From contig CAZRNU010000031.1 in the NCBI GenBank assembly GCA_964601515.1, positions 1 through 26,358 on the forward strand: 26,358 nt of DNA, read 5' to 3'. The DNA is from PWND01 sp964601515 (GTDB lineage: Bacteria; Bacteroidota; Bacteroidia; Bacteroidales; UBA7960). Position numbers and translations under genes: made by a program. The notes below the pieces were generated by a model, which did not search any database, was not told the origin of the DNA, and saw nothing but the letters and a program-made list of their open reading frames with translations. Positions 1-7,652 of the stretch are shown piece after piece; positions within the stretch are counted from its first letter, which is position 1, and every line of letters begins with the position of its first letter.

Positions 1-52
1 GAGTAGTTACAGAAATACCATGCACAGCACTGCCTTATGTTCTTGTAAGCAT
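1..52 (-). pseudogene. yifB: 5' end of a yifB/comM-like Mg-chelatase family gene with an in-frame stop
   Basis: Only the first codons lie in the window. Read leftward from the ATG at 52-50 they give M-L-T-R-T-stop-G-S-A-V-H-G-I-S-V-T-T. This closely resembles the start of Bacteroidota YifB (ComM) proteins, which typically read M-L-x-K-T-(Y/F)-G-S-A-V-x-G-I. Codon 6, normally an aromatic residue, is TAA (plus-strand tta at 35-37), one base away from either tyrosine codon. A good TAnnTTTG promoter sits just upstream, so ATG 52 is a sensible start. Either the gene is interrupted, translation restarts later (for example the GTG at 25-23), or there is a sequencing error. YifB is an AAA+ Mg-chelatase-like protein linked to natural transformation in other bacteria. 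The identification rests on about 16 residues, so it is tentative. Confidence 0.5.
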
Positions 53-86
53 ATCCTATTTAATTTGCGTTTCGTATAAAAAAATG

Positions 87-116
87 CAAAACTATATAAA
101 TTTTGTATTACGCCAA
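87..116 (-). promoter_or_regulatory. Promoter for the leftward yifB-like gene
   Basis: On the minus strand a TTG (116-114) is followed after 19 bases by TAGTTTTG (94-87), matching the Bacteroidota -33/-7 pattern (TTTG and TAnnTTTG). Transcription would start near 80, about 28 bases before the ATG at 52. Confidence 0.45.
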
Positions 117-214
117 CACAAAAAACAAAATATTCTAACAAAATAAATACTAATATAGACTAATTAGCCTATGGGCATCATAAAATAATAATCACAAGAA
201 ATGGTTATCTTTAC

Positions 215-592
215 CTACATTGTTGCAATACAACTGATTTCCACATCAACTCCAAGTGGCAAACTAGCAACTTCAACGGTTTCACGAGCAGGAAAGTCTT
301 CGGGGAAATATTTTCCATAAACCTCATTTATTATAGGAAAGTTTTTCATGCTCGAAATAAAAATACTACACTTCACAACATTAGAAAAGTCCATACCTGC
401 GGCCTTTAAAATTTCTTTAATATTTTCCATAACCTGACGAGTTTGTTCATTAACATCATTTTTTGCCCATTCGCCGGTAGCAGGATTTAAAGGAACTTGC
501 CCGGAAACAAAAAGAATGTTGTTTGTCATTACTGCCTGATTATAAGGTCCAATTGGCTTAGGTGCTTTGGGGGTGTTAATTATCTTTTTCAT
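215..592 (-). CDS. ridA: RidA family enamine/imine deaminase
   Basis: A 125-residue protein of the RidA (YjgF/YER057c/UK114) family, the usual full length. RidA hydrolyses reactive enamine/imine intermediates such as 2-aminoacrylate, released by PLP-dependent enzymes, and so protects other PLP enzymes in the cytoplasm. The family signature is intact: the N-terminal IGPYNQA (residues 14-20, Tyr17), the VSGQVPL strand (29-35), the active-site arginine in PARETVEVA (Arg103) and the late glutamate in VDVEIS (Glu118). The start is fixed by the canonical MKKIINTPKAPKPIGPY opening. It is transcribed leftward and separated by 72 bases from the divergent amidotransferase gene. I see no clear promoter box upstream and no hairpin terminator before the yifB promoter. 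A trimeric RidA fold is expected from the family. Confidence 0.93.
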   Translation of the reverse strand: MKKIINTPKAPKPIGPYNQAVMTNNILFVSGQVPLNPATGEWAKNDVNEQTRQVMENIKEILKAAGMDFSNVVKCSIFISSMKNFPIINEVYGKYFPEDFPARETVEVASLPLGVDVEISCIATM

Positions 593-635
593 ATCTGAAT
601 CATTTTTTTGTTAGTTATAAAATTAGTTTTAATAT

Positions 636-643
636 TAATTTTG
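636..643 (+). promoter_or_regulatory. Possible -7 box for the pabA/trpG-like gene
   Basis: TAATTTTG fits the TAnnTTTG consensus and lies 21 bases before the ATG at 665. No good -33 TTTG is at the right distance (TTAG at 611-614 is the nearest with suitable spacing), so this is only a candidate. Confidence 0.35.
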
Positions 644-664
644 AAGATGTTTTGAGTAACGATC

Positions 665-1246
665 ATGAAAATACTGATTATTGACAATTACGATTCTTTT
701 ACTTACAACCTATATCACATGATTGAGGCTGTTATGCCTGACAAATGGTTTTTAAAGGTAAAAAGAAACGATGAAATAAAATTAAATGAGATTGCATTTT
801 TTGATAAAATTGTGATTAGTCCGGGTCCGGGATTACCAAAAGATGCCGGAATAACATGTGAAGCAATTACAAAATATGGACAAACTAAAAATATTTTAGG
901 AGTTTGTCTCGGGCATCAAGCAATAGGAGAAGTTTATGGCGGAAAACTTAAAAATCTTGAAAATGTTTTACATGGAGTTGCAATAGAAACTCATTCAATT
1001 ATTAATGATAATATTTTTAAAAATTGTCCGAAAACTTTCGAAACCGGAAGATATCATTCGTGGGTTATTGATGAAAAAAACTTTCCTGAGTGTCTTGAAA
1101 TTATCGCAAAAGATAAACTTGAATTGATTGCAGCATATAGGCACAAAAGCCTTCCAATTAAAGGAGTTCAATTTCATCCGGAAAGCATTCTTACACAATA
1201 TGGAAAGCAGATGTTAAACAATTGGGTAAATGAAATTACTCTCTGA
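665..1246 (+). CDS. pabA: Glutamine amidotransferase subunit of aminodeoxychorismate or anthranilate synthase (PabA/TrpG type)
   Basis: A 193-residue class I glutamine amidotransferase, the normal length for PabA/TrpG. It hydrolyses glutamine and passes ammonia to a chorismate-using partner (PabB for folate, TrpE for tryptophan). Visible hallmarks are the N-terminal IDNYDSFTYNL (residues 6-16), the oxyanion region SPGPGLP (52-58), the nucleophile elbow GVCLGHQ with Cys81, and the catalytic HPE with His171 and Glu173 in GVQFHPES. No pabB, trpE or other trp gene is next to it, so the PabA/TrpG choice cannot be made from context; a stand-alone gene that may serve both pathways is possible. The 3' end overlaps the convergent murF-alr gene by 11 bases. 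Confidence 0.88.
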   Translation: MKILIIDNYDSFTYNLYHMIEAVMPDKWFLKVKRNDEIKLNEIAFFDKIVISPGPGLPKDAGITCEAITKYGQTKNILGVCLGHQAIGEVYGGKLKNLENVLHGVAIETHSIINDNIFKNCPKTFETGRYHSWVIDEKNFPECLEIIAKDKLELIAAYRHKSLPIKGVQFHPESILTQYGKQMLNNWVNEITL

Positions 1247-3743
1247 AATATATTCTCTTTACTCTGTGAGATACTGATGTAAGAATTTCATAAGGTATTG
1301 TTTCTAAATCTTCTGCTAATTTGGCAATTGGCAAATCATCATTAAAAATAATTACTTCATCGCCTTCCATGGCATCGAGTCCTGTTACATTAACTGTGCA
1401 CATATCCATACTTATATTTCCAATTATTGGGGTCATTTTCCCTTTAATCAGCAATGAACCTTTGCCATTACTAAGCCTTCTGCTCAGACCATCAGCATAT
1501 CCAACAGGAACTATAGCGATTTCAAGATCTTTATCTGTAACAGCTGCTCTTGAATAGCCAATGCTTTCACCGGCTTTTATTTTTTTAATCTGTGAAATAA
1601 CAGACTTAAATGAACTTACGTTTCTGAGCAGCGACATTATTTTTGAATGGTTATCAAAACCATATAATCCAATTCCTAATCTTACCATATCAAAATGAGC
1701 CTCAGGAAATCTGCTAATAGCGGAAGAATTACAGATATGCTTCAAAACTTTATAGCCAACAGCATTTTCAATTTTATCAGCCATCTGCTTAAAAACAATT
1801 ATCTGATTATTTGTAAAATCATCAAACTGGGGCATATCGCTAGCTGCAAGATGAGAAAAAACAGACGTTATTTTAATATGAGGGTTTTGCTTTGCTGTTT
1901 GTAAAAATGAAGAAACCTCTTCTTTTAAAATTCCTAGCCTGTGCATTCCTGTATCAAGTTTTATATGCACAAGGAATGGGTTTTCTTCTGAAATACCCGG
2001 AAACAATTTTGCGCTTCTGGCAATTCTATCAAATAAGCTAATACTATATACTTCCGGTTGCAAATTATAATAATGCAGAATATCAAAGCTTTGAATTTCA
2101 GGATTCATAACCATAATTGGCAATGTAATTCCATTATTCCTTAGTTCCTTACCTTCATCTGCATAAGCAACAGCAAGGTAATCGCACTGATGCCGGGATA
2201 ACAATGACGCAATTTCATAACTACCACTCCCGTATGAAAATGCTTTAACCATGGCCATTATTTTAGTCTGCGGAGTTATAAGCGACTTATAAACTTTCAA
2301 ATTATGAACAAGGGCATCTAAATTGATTTCCAAAATCGTTTGATGATCTTTTTGCTGAAGGAAGTTACTAATTCTCTCAAACCCAAATGTTCTGGCTCCT
2401 TTAACCAAAATTGCCTCGTTGAAAAGTTCAGAAAATTTAAACTTCTGCAAAAAAGTGCCTGTGTCAGGATAAATCTCGTAAGGAATGCTAAATTTGGATG
2501 CTTGTCTGCTAATTGCAGGTCCTATACCAATAAGCTTATTAACCTTTTTAGAAACCAACAAAGTTGATACTTGCTCATAAAATTTTTCTTCCGGAATACC
2601 TGTTTGCAGAATATCTGATAAAATCAGGCATTTTTTGGGATGCTGAACCTGTGCAGACAGAAAATCCAAAGCAATAGATAATGAGTGTAAATCAGAGTTA
2701 TAAGTATCGTTAACAATGCTGCACTGATTTATTCCCTGCCTAAGCTCCATCCTCATTGCAACAGCTTGCAAATTTTTTATTCTTTCCGAAATCCAATTAG
2801 AAGAATACCCTCTTAAGTATAAAAACACAACACACTGCAAAGCGTTCTCAAGCGAAATAGCATCAAGAAATGGAATAGTAAATTTAATTGTCTCATTATT
2901 GATAAAAAACACAACATCCAAACCATCATGCGCAGCTTCAGATTTGACTATATGCGCAATGTTTTCATAGTGATTCTTTGACCAAGGAACTAGATTAACA
3001 TCAGGGTGTAAAATAGACCATTCCAATATTTCCTTATTAAGAACCTCATAATCAGCGCAAAAAATTAATTCTTTTACATTTGTAAACAGCCTTAGCTTCT
3101 CCCTGATTTTTTCCTGTATACTAGCAAACCCCTCATCATGAGCCGGACCAATATTTGTAAATATTCCATAATCCGGGTTAAGAATATTTCTTAGGTTCTC
3201 CATTTCATTAATGGCTGAAATACCGGCTTCAAATATGCCAATATCAAATCCTTCGTCCATTTGCCAAACCGACAATGGCACACCTATTTGAGAATTGTAG
3301 CTTTTAGGACTTCTGACCACTTTAACAGAATCACAAAGCATTTGGAACAACCATTCTTTAACAATAGTTTTTCCATTACTGCCTGTAATTGCCAATATAG
3401 GATATGAGAACTTGTTCCTATGGTCAGTGCAGAGTTTTTGTAATGCCGCTAAAGTACTTTCAACAAAAATAAAATTTGCATCCGGGAATTTCTCAGCATA
3501 AAATTGAGGATCTTCAGAAATGACAAAAAGCCTTAATCCTTTTTGATATAACTCCTCAATAAACTTATGCCCATTGTTATTTGTGGTTTTGATAGCAAAG
3601 AAAATACTTGATTCGGGAACAACAAGCATTCTGCTGTCAATTAAAAGATGCTTTATTAATCTGTCAGACGTTTTTCTCCCCCATACCTTACCGGATACAG
3701 ATTCCATTATTTCTCCCGAAAAGCAGCCGGAAAAATACGTCAT
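1236..3743 (-). CDS. murF: Bifunctional UDP-MurNAc-tripeptide:D-Ala-D-Ala ligase / alanine racemase
   Basis: An 835-residue fusion of two peptidoglycan enzymes, an arrangement known in Bacteroidota. The N-terminal half (about 1-465) is MurF, which adds D-Ala-D-Ala to the UDP-MurNAc tripeptide: P-loop AITGSNGKT (118-126), FEAGIS (171-176), the NDTYNS motif (345-350) and VKGAR (447-451). The C-terminal half (about 468-835) is a PLP-dependent alanine racemase supplying D-Ala: the PLP lysine is Lys500 in MVKAFSYGSG, HIKLDTGMHRLG (593-604) is the family substrate-side motif, and a catalytic tyrosine is in IGYSR (Tyr730), followed by NISMDM (776-781). Both halves look intact. The start at 3743 fits the family's short N-terminal strand before the SGKVWG segment. 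It lies 13 bases downstream of pdxA in the same direction, so the two are probably co-transcribed. Confidence 0.95.
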   Translation of the reverse strand: MTYFSGCFSGEIMESVSGKVWGRKTSDRLIKHLLIDSRMLVVPESSIFFAIKTTNNNGHKFIEELYQKGLRLFVISEDPQFYAEKFPDANFIFVESTLAALQKLCTDHRNKFSYPILAITGSNGKTIVKEWLFQMLCDSVKVVRSPKSYNSQIGVPLSVWQMDEGFDIGIFEAGISAINEMENLRNILNPDYGIFTNIGPAHDEGFASIQEKIREKLRLFTNVKELIFCADYEVLNKEILEWSILHPDVNLVPWSKNHYENIAHIVKSEAAHDGLDVVFFINNETIKFTIPFLDAISLENALQCVVFLYLRGYSSNWISERIKNLQAVAMRMELRQGINQCSIVNDTYNSDLHSLSIALDFLSAQVQHPKKCLILSDILQTGIPEEKFYEQVSTLLVSKKVNKLIGIGPAISRQASKFSIPYEIYPDTGTFLQKFKFSELFNEAILVKGARTFGFERISNFLQQKDHQTILEINLDALVHNLKVYKSLITPQTKIMAMVKAFSYGSGSYEIASLLSRHQCDYLAVAYADEGKELRNNGITLPIMVMNPEIQSFDILHYYNLQPEVYSISLFDRIARSAKLFPGISEENPFLVHIKLDTGMHRLGILKEEVSSFLQTAKQNPHIKITSVFSHLAASDMPQFDDFTNNQIIVFKQMADKIENAVGYKVLKHICNSSAISRFPEAHFDMVRLGIGLYGFDNHSKIMSLLRNVSSFKSVISQIKKIKAGESIGYSRAAVTDKDLEIAIVPVGYADGLSRRLSNGKGSLLIKGKMTPIIGNISMDMCTVNVTGLDAMEGDEVIIFNDDLPIAKLAEDLETIPYEILTSVSHRVKRIYFRE

Positions 3744-3756
3744 AGTGATTTACAAA

Positions 3757-4914
3757 TTACAGTTTACTGTCGTCGGGCTCTGATAGCAAATTCAGGTCAA
3801 GTTTGTCAGAATCATCATCCCCGTCATATTTAGATGAAGCTTTGAGAGGATTAGAATTTATTTCTTCGTATATCTTTCTATTCTTAACAATATCCAGTGC
3901 CAAATAAACTGACTCTCTGAAAGCATCAGGAGAAGCCATGTTCTTCCCTGCAATTTCGTAGGCAGTGCCGTGTGCAGGAGAAGTTCTAACTATAGGCAAA
4001 CCGGCAGTGAAATTTACACCACTTTTAAAAGCAAGTGTTTTAAAAGGTATCAACCCTTGGTCATGATACATTGCTAGTATTCCTTCAAATTCTTTAAATG
4101 TAGATGATCCAAAGAATCCATCAGCAGGGTAAGGTCCAAATGCCAAAATGCCTTCATCAAAAGCCTTATTAATTGCAGGTGTAATTATATTTATCTCTTC
4201 CATCCCGAGAATTCCATTATCACCGGCGTGCGGATTTAATCCCAGAACCGCAATTTTTGGACGTTGAATACCAAAGTCTTGCTTCAGAGATTGATTAAGG
4301 ATTCTTATTTTTCTTAATATTAAGTCTTCAGTTATGATATTTGGAACATCTTTTAAAGCCACGTGACCTGTAATAACACCAATTCGAACATTATTGCTAA
4401 CCATTAGCATTAAAGGTTCGTTAACGCCAAATTTCTTTGCCAGATATTCAGTATGTCCCGGGAATTTAAAGTCTACACTTTGAATGTTCTGCTTATTTAT
4501 AGGTGCAGTAACTAATGCCTCAAGATGCCCTTTCTTTATATCTTCTATTGCAGATTCAAGTGCCATATAAGCAACTTGCCCGGCAATTTCTGTGCTTTCT
4601 CCAAGGTCTATTTTTATTTCTTGATTATAAACATTAACAAGGTTGGGTTTATTGTCTTTAGCCTGGTCAGCACTTTTAATGATATTAAAAGTAAAATCAC
4701 TAGCGCTCAGTGTTTTTCTATGATAAGATGCAACTTTCGAAGAACCGTATACAACGGGTGTAAAGAAATCCATAACCCTTATATCAGCCAGAGTTTTTAT
4801 AATAACCTCATAACCAATACCATTAACATCTCCATGAGTAATACCTACTCGTGTTGAATTAATTATATTTTGAGAGTTATCGTCATTCAGGATGTCGTCT
4901 TCGTTTTCTATCAT
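3757..4914 (-). CDS. pdxA: 4-hydroxythreonine-4-phosphate dehydrogenase
   Basis: A 385-residue PdxA, which oxidises 4-phosphohydroxy-L-threonine in the DXP-dependent pyridoxal phosphate pathway (NAD-dependent, metal-requiring, cytoplasmic). The N-terminal GITHGDVNGIGYEV (24-37) is the family opening. The three metal-binding histidines, spaced as in E. coli PdxA (45 then 55 residues), are His184 in TGHVALKD, His229 in LNPHAGD and His284 in MYHDQG. GHTE (153-156), ADGFF (264-268) and TSPAHGTA (311-318) are also present. The protein has about 20 residues before the family core and a strongly acidic tail (about 363-385, rich in Asp/Glu/Ser). PdxJ is not in the window. It is the first gene of a likely pdxA then murF-alr operon and makes the cofactor needed by the racemase half of its neighbour. 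Confidence 0.95.
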   Translation of the reverse strand: MIENEDDILNDDNSQNIINSTRVGITHGDVNGIGYEVIIKTLADIRVMDFFTPVVYGSSKVASYHRKTLSASDFTFNIIKSADQAKDNKPNLVNVYNQEIKIDLGESTEIAGQVAYMALESAIEDIKKGHLEALVTAPINKQNIQSVDFKFPGHTEYLAKKFGVNEPLMLMVSNNVRIGVITGHVALKDVPNIITEDLILRKIRILNQSLKQDFGIQRPKIAVLGLNPHAGDNGILGMEEINIITPAINKAFDEGILAFGPYPADGFFGSSTFKEFEGILAMYHDQGLIPFKTLAFKSGVNFTAGLPIVRTSPAHGTAYEIAGKNMASPDAFRESVYLALDIVKNRKIYEEINSNPLKASSKYDGDDDSDKLDLNLLSEPDDSKL

Positions 4915-4964
4915 TGTTTTATCTATTTGATAATTAGAATTATTTGCTTAGAATATCAGAATTA

Positions 4965-4972
4965 CAAATTTA
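4965..4972 (-). promoter_or_regulatory. Candidate -7 box for the pdxA-murF-alr operon
   Basis: TAAATTTG on the minus strand matches TAnnTTTG exactly and lies about 50 bases before the pdxA ATG at 4914, inside the 79-base gap after pepA. No convincing -33 element is visible. Confidence 0.4.
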
Positions 4973-4993
4973 ATTTAAAATGAGCAGAATCTA

Positions 4994-6442
4994 TTATTTT
5001 TGGTTCATTTTGTTCTTGAAATAGTTGTATAATAATCTAACTCCTATTGCTGTTCCGCCTTTCCCAAGGTAGCTTTCAGTACTATCCATAAACCCCATTC
5101 CGGCAATATCAAGATGAATCCAGGGGTATGAAACAAAATGTTTTAAGAAGGCGCCGGCTGTAATTGCTCCGGCATTTCTAGAAGTGCCTATGTTTTTTAT
5201 ATCAGCAATATCCGACTCTATTTCTTTATCATACTCTTCCCAAAGCGGAAATTCAACAATTCTTTCATAAACATCATAACCGGATTTTATAAGATCATTT
5301 ATTTGCTTTTTTGCACCACTATGCATTCCAACAACTCCATATTTACCAATTGCAGCAGAAGCTGAACCCGTAAGAGTTGCAATGTCAATAACAAGTTCAG
5401 GCTTAAATCTTTCAGCATACGACAAAGCGTCAGCCAGAATAAGACGTCCTTCTGCATCAGTATTGAGAACTTCAACGGTTTTACCATTTGCCATGGAAAT
5501 AACATCTCCCGGCGCAAGTGCTTTCTGACCCGGGATGTTATCTGTTGCAGGCATTAAACCAATTACATGTAATTGAATGTTGTTTAGGGCTAATGTTCTT
5601 AAACAGCCAAAAACTGCAGCCGCACCGGCCATATCACTTTTCATTCCTTCCATATATTGAGCCGGTTTCAGACTTAGCCCACCGGTATCGAAAGTTATGC
5701 CTTTACCAACCAAAACAATAGGCTTTTTATTTATGGCATCGCTGGGTTTCCACTCAGCTATGGTGAATGTTGGTTCATTAACACTGCCCTGATTTACGCC
5801 TAGCAACCCTCCCATTTTTAGGGTCTTAATCTTAGATTTGCCAAAAACTTCGACCTTTATTCCGGCCTTAATACATTCATCTTTGATAGTTGAAGCCAAT
5901 AATGAAGCATTAAGCGACGCGCCGGGTTCGTTAACCAGATCACGACAAATAAAAACTGATTCTGCCAAATTGAAAAGCTCTTTCAGTTCATTTGCTGTAA
6001 TTTCATTATTAAAAACGGAAACTTTTGAAAGCCCGGCTTTTTTATCCTTTGTTTTATATTTTTTAAATGAATACGCTGATAAAACAATCCCTTCAGTAAG
6101 AGCAAGTATTGCATCTTTGGACGTTTTTTCTCCTGCAATATTTATTAATGGTTCTTTATTCTTCTTAAGAAATTCAGATACCTTATGCCCTTCCTTTCTC
6201 AAGTACTCATTCATAACAAAACTTTCAATTTTATTTTTTTCAGGAATAATAACCAAAACAATCCAGTATCCATATCTGTTAATGTAAAAAGTTTCAACTT
6301 TTTCCTTTGGGTACTTTTTTGTTATAAAAGCTGCTTCTTTTTTATCAATTCCGCACTTTTCAATTTCCTTAGGGTTATTGACTATGTATAAAGTATTTTG
6401 ATTTGATGGTAATTGCTTAATTTTGCTCAATTGTAGGTTCAT
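4994..6442 (-). CDS. pepA: Leucyl aminopeptidase, M17 family
   Basis: A 482-residue cytosolic aminopeptidase that removes N-terminal residues from peptides using two metal ions. In this numbering the metal ligands are Lys247, Asp252, Asp270, Asp329 and Glu331, with catalytic Lys259 and Arg333; the spacing matches E. coli PepA, and the signature NTDAEGRL is at 327-334. The reading frame runs upstream to an ATG at 6496, but I chose the ATG at 6442: a perfect TAnnTTTG -7 box (6466-6459) lies inside the longer frame, and the extra 18 residues resemble no family sequence. The N-terminal domain (about 1-150) is divergent, as usual in M17. The gene is divergent from mqnC and 79 bases upstream of pdxA in the same direction. 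A role in recycling peptides, including any imported by the outer-membrane systems further right, is inference. Confidence 0.93.
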   Translation of the reverse strand: MNLQLSKIKQLPSNQNTLYIVNNPKEIEKCGIDKKEAAFITKKYPKEKVETFYINRYGYWIVLVIIPEKNKIESFVMNEYLRKEGHKVSEFLKKNKEPLINIAGEKTSKDAILALTEGIVLSAYSFKKYKTKDKKAGLSKVSVFNNEITANELKELFNLAESVFICRDLVNEPGASLNASLLASTIKDECIKAGIKVEVFGKSKIKTLKMGGLLGVNQGSVNEPTFTIAEWKPSDAINKKPIVLVGKGITFDTGGLSLKPAQYMEGMKSDMAGAAAVFGCLRTLALNNIQLHVIGLMPATDNIPGQKALAPGDVISMANGKTVEVLNTDAEGRLILADALSYAERFKPELVIDIATLTGSASAAIGKYGVVGMHSGAKKQINDLIKSGYDVYERIVEFPLWEEYDKEIESDIADIKNIGTSRNAGAITAGAFLKHFVSYPWIHLDIAGMGFMDSTESYLGKGGTAIGVRLLYNYFKNKMNQK

Positions 6443-6458
6443 ATGTGAAAAATTTTTG

Positions 6459-6466
6459 CAAATGTA
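6459..6466 (-). promoter_or_regulatory. -7 promoter box for pepA
   Basis: TACATTTG on the minus strand is an exact TAnnTTTG. The start of transcription would fall near 6453, giving a 5' leader of only about 10 bases and excluding the upstream ATG at 6496. The -33 region has no clear TTTG. Confidence 0.5.
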
Positions 6467-6511
6467 CAAAAATAGTTGGCAGTGGTAAGTAATCAAATAA
6501 ACTGTTTTTAA

Positions 6512-7600
6512 ATGAAGACAAAGGATATCATAAATAAATCATTAAACGGAGAAATGATTTCAATAAATGATGCCGGTGAATTATGGCATAATGCATCATT
6601 AGGAGAACTGATGTCTGGTGCTCAAAACTTAAGAAATATCAAAGCACCCTCCGGAAAAGTTTCTTGGATAATTGACAGAAACGTAAACATAACAAATGTT
6701 TGCTGCTCAGGCTGTTTGTTTTGCAATTTTTATACTTCGGTAAAATCTAAAACTGCTTATATTACTACAATTGACGAATATAAAACAAAGATTTCTGAGC
6801 TAAAAAAAATTGGAGGTAATCAACTGCTATTACAAGGCGGATTGCATCCTCAGCTTGGATTACATTTTTATTCTGATCTTTTTAAAGAATTAAAAAAAAA
6901 TTACCCTGACCTAAAGCTTCATGCACTGGGCCCTCCGGAGATTGTTCACTTAGCAAAGATTGAAAAAATCAGCTATGAAAGAGTTCTCCGGATTTTGGTT
7001 GAATCCGGATTAGACTCTTTACCCGGGGCAGGGGCAGAAATTCTATCAGACAGAGTTAGAAAAATAGTTTCAAAAGGCAAGTGCAGCGCAAAGGAATGGC
7101 TGGATGTAATGGAAACAGCTCATAAACTAGAAATAACAACATCAGCAACAATGATGTATGGCCATATAGAGACCATAGAAGAAAGGCTGATACATTTAAT
7201 TAAGATTAGAGATGTTCAATCTATGAAACCTTCTAATTCCAAAGGTTTTATAAGCTTTACACCATGGCCTTTTCAAGACAAGGGGACCATGCTTAATAAA
7301 AAAATGGGTGTTGTTTCAGGATTCCAATCTGATGAATATATAAGACTTATTGCTATTAGCAGGCTTGTGCTTAATAACATTGACAACATTCAAGCGTCCT
7401 GGCTTACGGTTGGTAAAGATATTGCTCAGGTTTGTCTTCATGCAGGAGCAAATGACCTGAGCAGTATTATGATAGAAGAAAATGTTGTTTCTTCTGCCGG
7501 TGCTAATTTCAGGATGGGTATTGAAGATATGAAGAAGACTATTTTAGATGCTGGGTTTGAGCCGGTGTTAAGAGACCAACAATATAATTACACTGCTTAA
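6512..7600 (+). CDS. mqnC: Cyclic dehypoxanthine futalosine synthase, radical SAM
   Basis: A 362-residue radical SAM enzyme of the futalosine pathway for menaquinone. MqnC cyclises dehypoxanthine futalosine to the spiro cyclic form. The [4Fe-4S] cluster motif CxxxCxxC is Cys64, Cys68 and Cys71 in a CSGCLFCNFY setting. LLLQGGLHPQLGL (105-117), ALGPPEI (138-144), LDSLPGAGAEIL (167-178), TMMYGH (213-218) and FTPWPFQ (249-255) all fit MqnC rather than MqnE, the other radical SAM enzyme of the pathway. The family also contains CofH-like F420 enzymes, which fit less well. No other mqn gene is in the window, so the gene appears detached from the rest of its pathway. It ends just before a strong hairpin terminator. 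The start at 6512 is the first in-frame ATG and gives the usual family length. Confidence 0.88.
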   Translation: MKTKDIINKSLNGEMISINDAGELWHNASLGELMSGAQNLRNIKAPSGKVSWIIDRNVNITNVCCSGCLFCNFYTSVKSKTAYITTIDEYKTKISELKKIGGNQLLLQGGLHPQLGLHFYSDLFKELKKNYPDLKLHALGPPEIVHLAKIEKISYERVLRILVESGLDSLPGAGAEILSDRVRKIVSKGKCSAKEWLDVMETAHKLEITTSATMMYGHIETIEERLIHLIKIRDVQSMKPSNSKGFISFTPWPFQDKGTMLNKKMGVVSGFQSDEYIRLIAISRLVLNNIDNIQASWLTVGKDIAQVCLHAGANDLSSIMIEENVVSSAGANFRMGIEDMKKTILDAGFEPVLRDQQYNYTA

Positions 7601-7602
7601 AA

Positions 7603-7638
7603 TAAAAAAAGGCTGCCAGATTTGTGACAGCCTTTTTT
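7603..7638. terminator. Bidirectional terminator between mqnC and SusD-C
   Basis: Stem GGCTG (7611-7615) with CAGCC (7628-7632), extended by an A-run on the left and a T-run on the right, so it works in both directions. It sits 3 bases after the mqnC stop and 15 bases past the end of the convergent SusD gene. Confidence 0.85.
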
Positions 7639-7652
7639 ACAACAACTAATTA

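Noticed and set aside
140..180. Possible hairpin terminator after ridA
   Set aside because: The only pairings are 3-5 bases (CTAAT/ATTAG, GCC/GGC) with no following T-run.
4525..4857. 110-residue frame opposite pdxA
   Set aside because: Antisense to conserved coding sequence; its composition is what the opposite strand of pdxA would give.
5838..6287. 149-residue frame opposite pepA
   Set aside because: It is a shadow of the conserved M17 gene, with no recognisable domain, promoter or start context.
6512..7600. MqnE or CofH instead of MqnC
   Set aside because: The PGAGAEIL, TMMYGH and PWPFQ motifs fit MqnC best; there is no F420 gene context.
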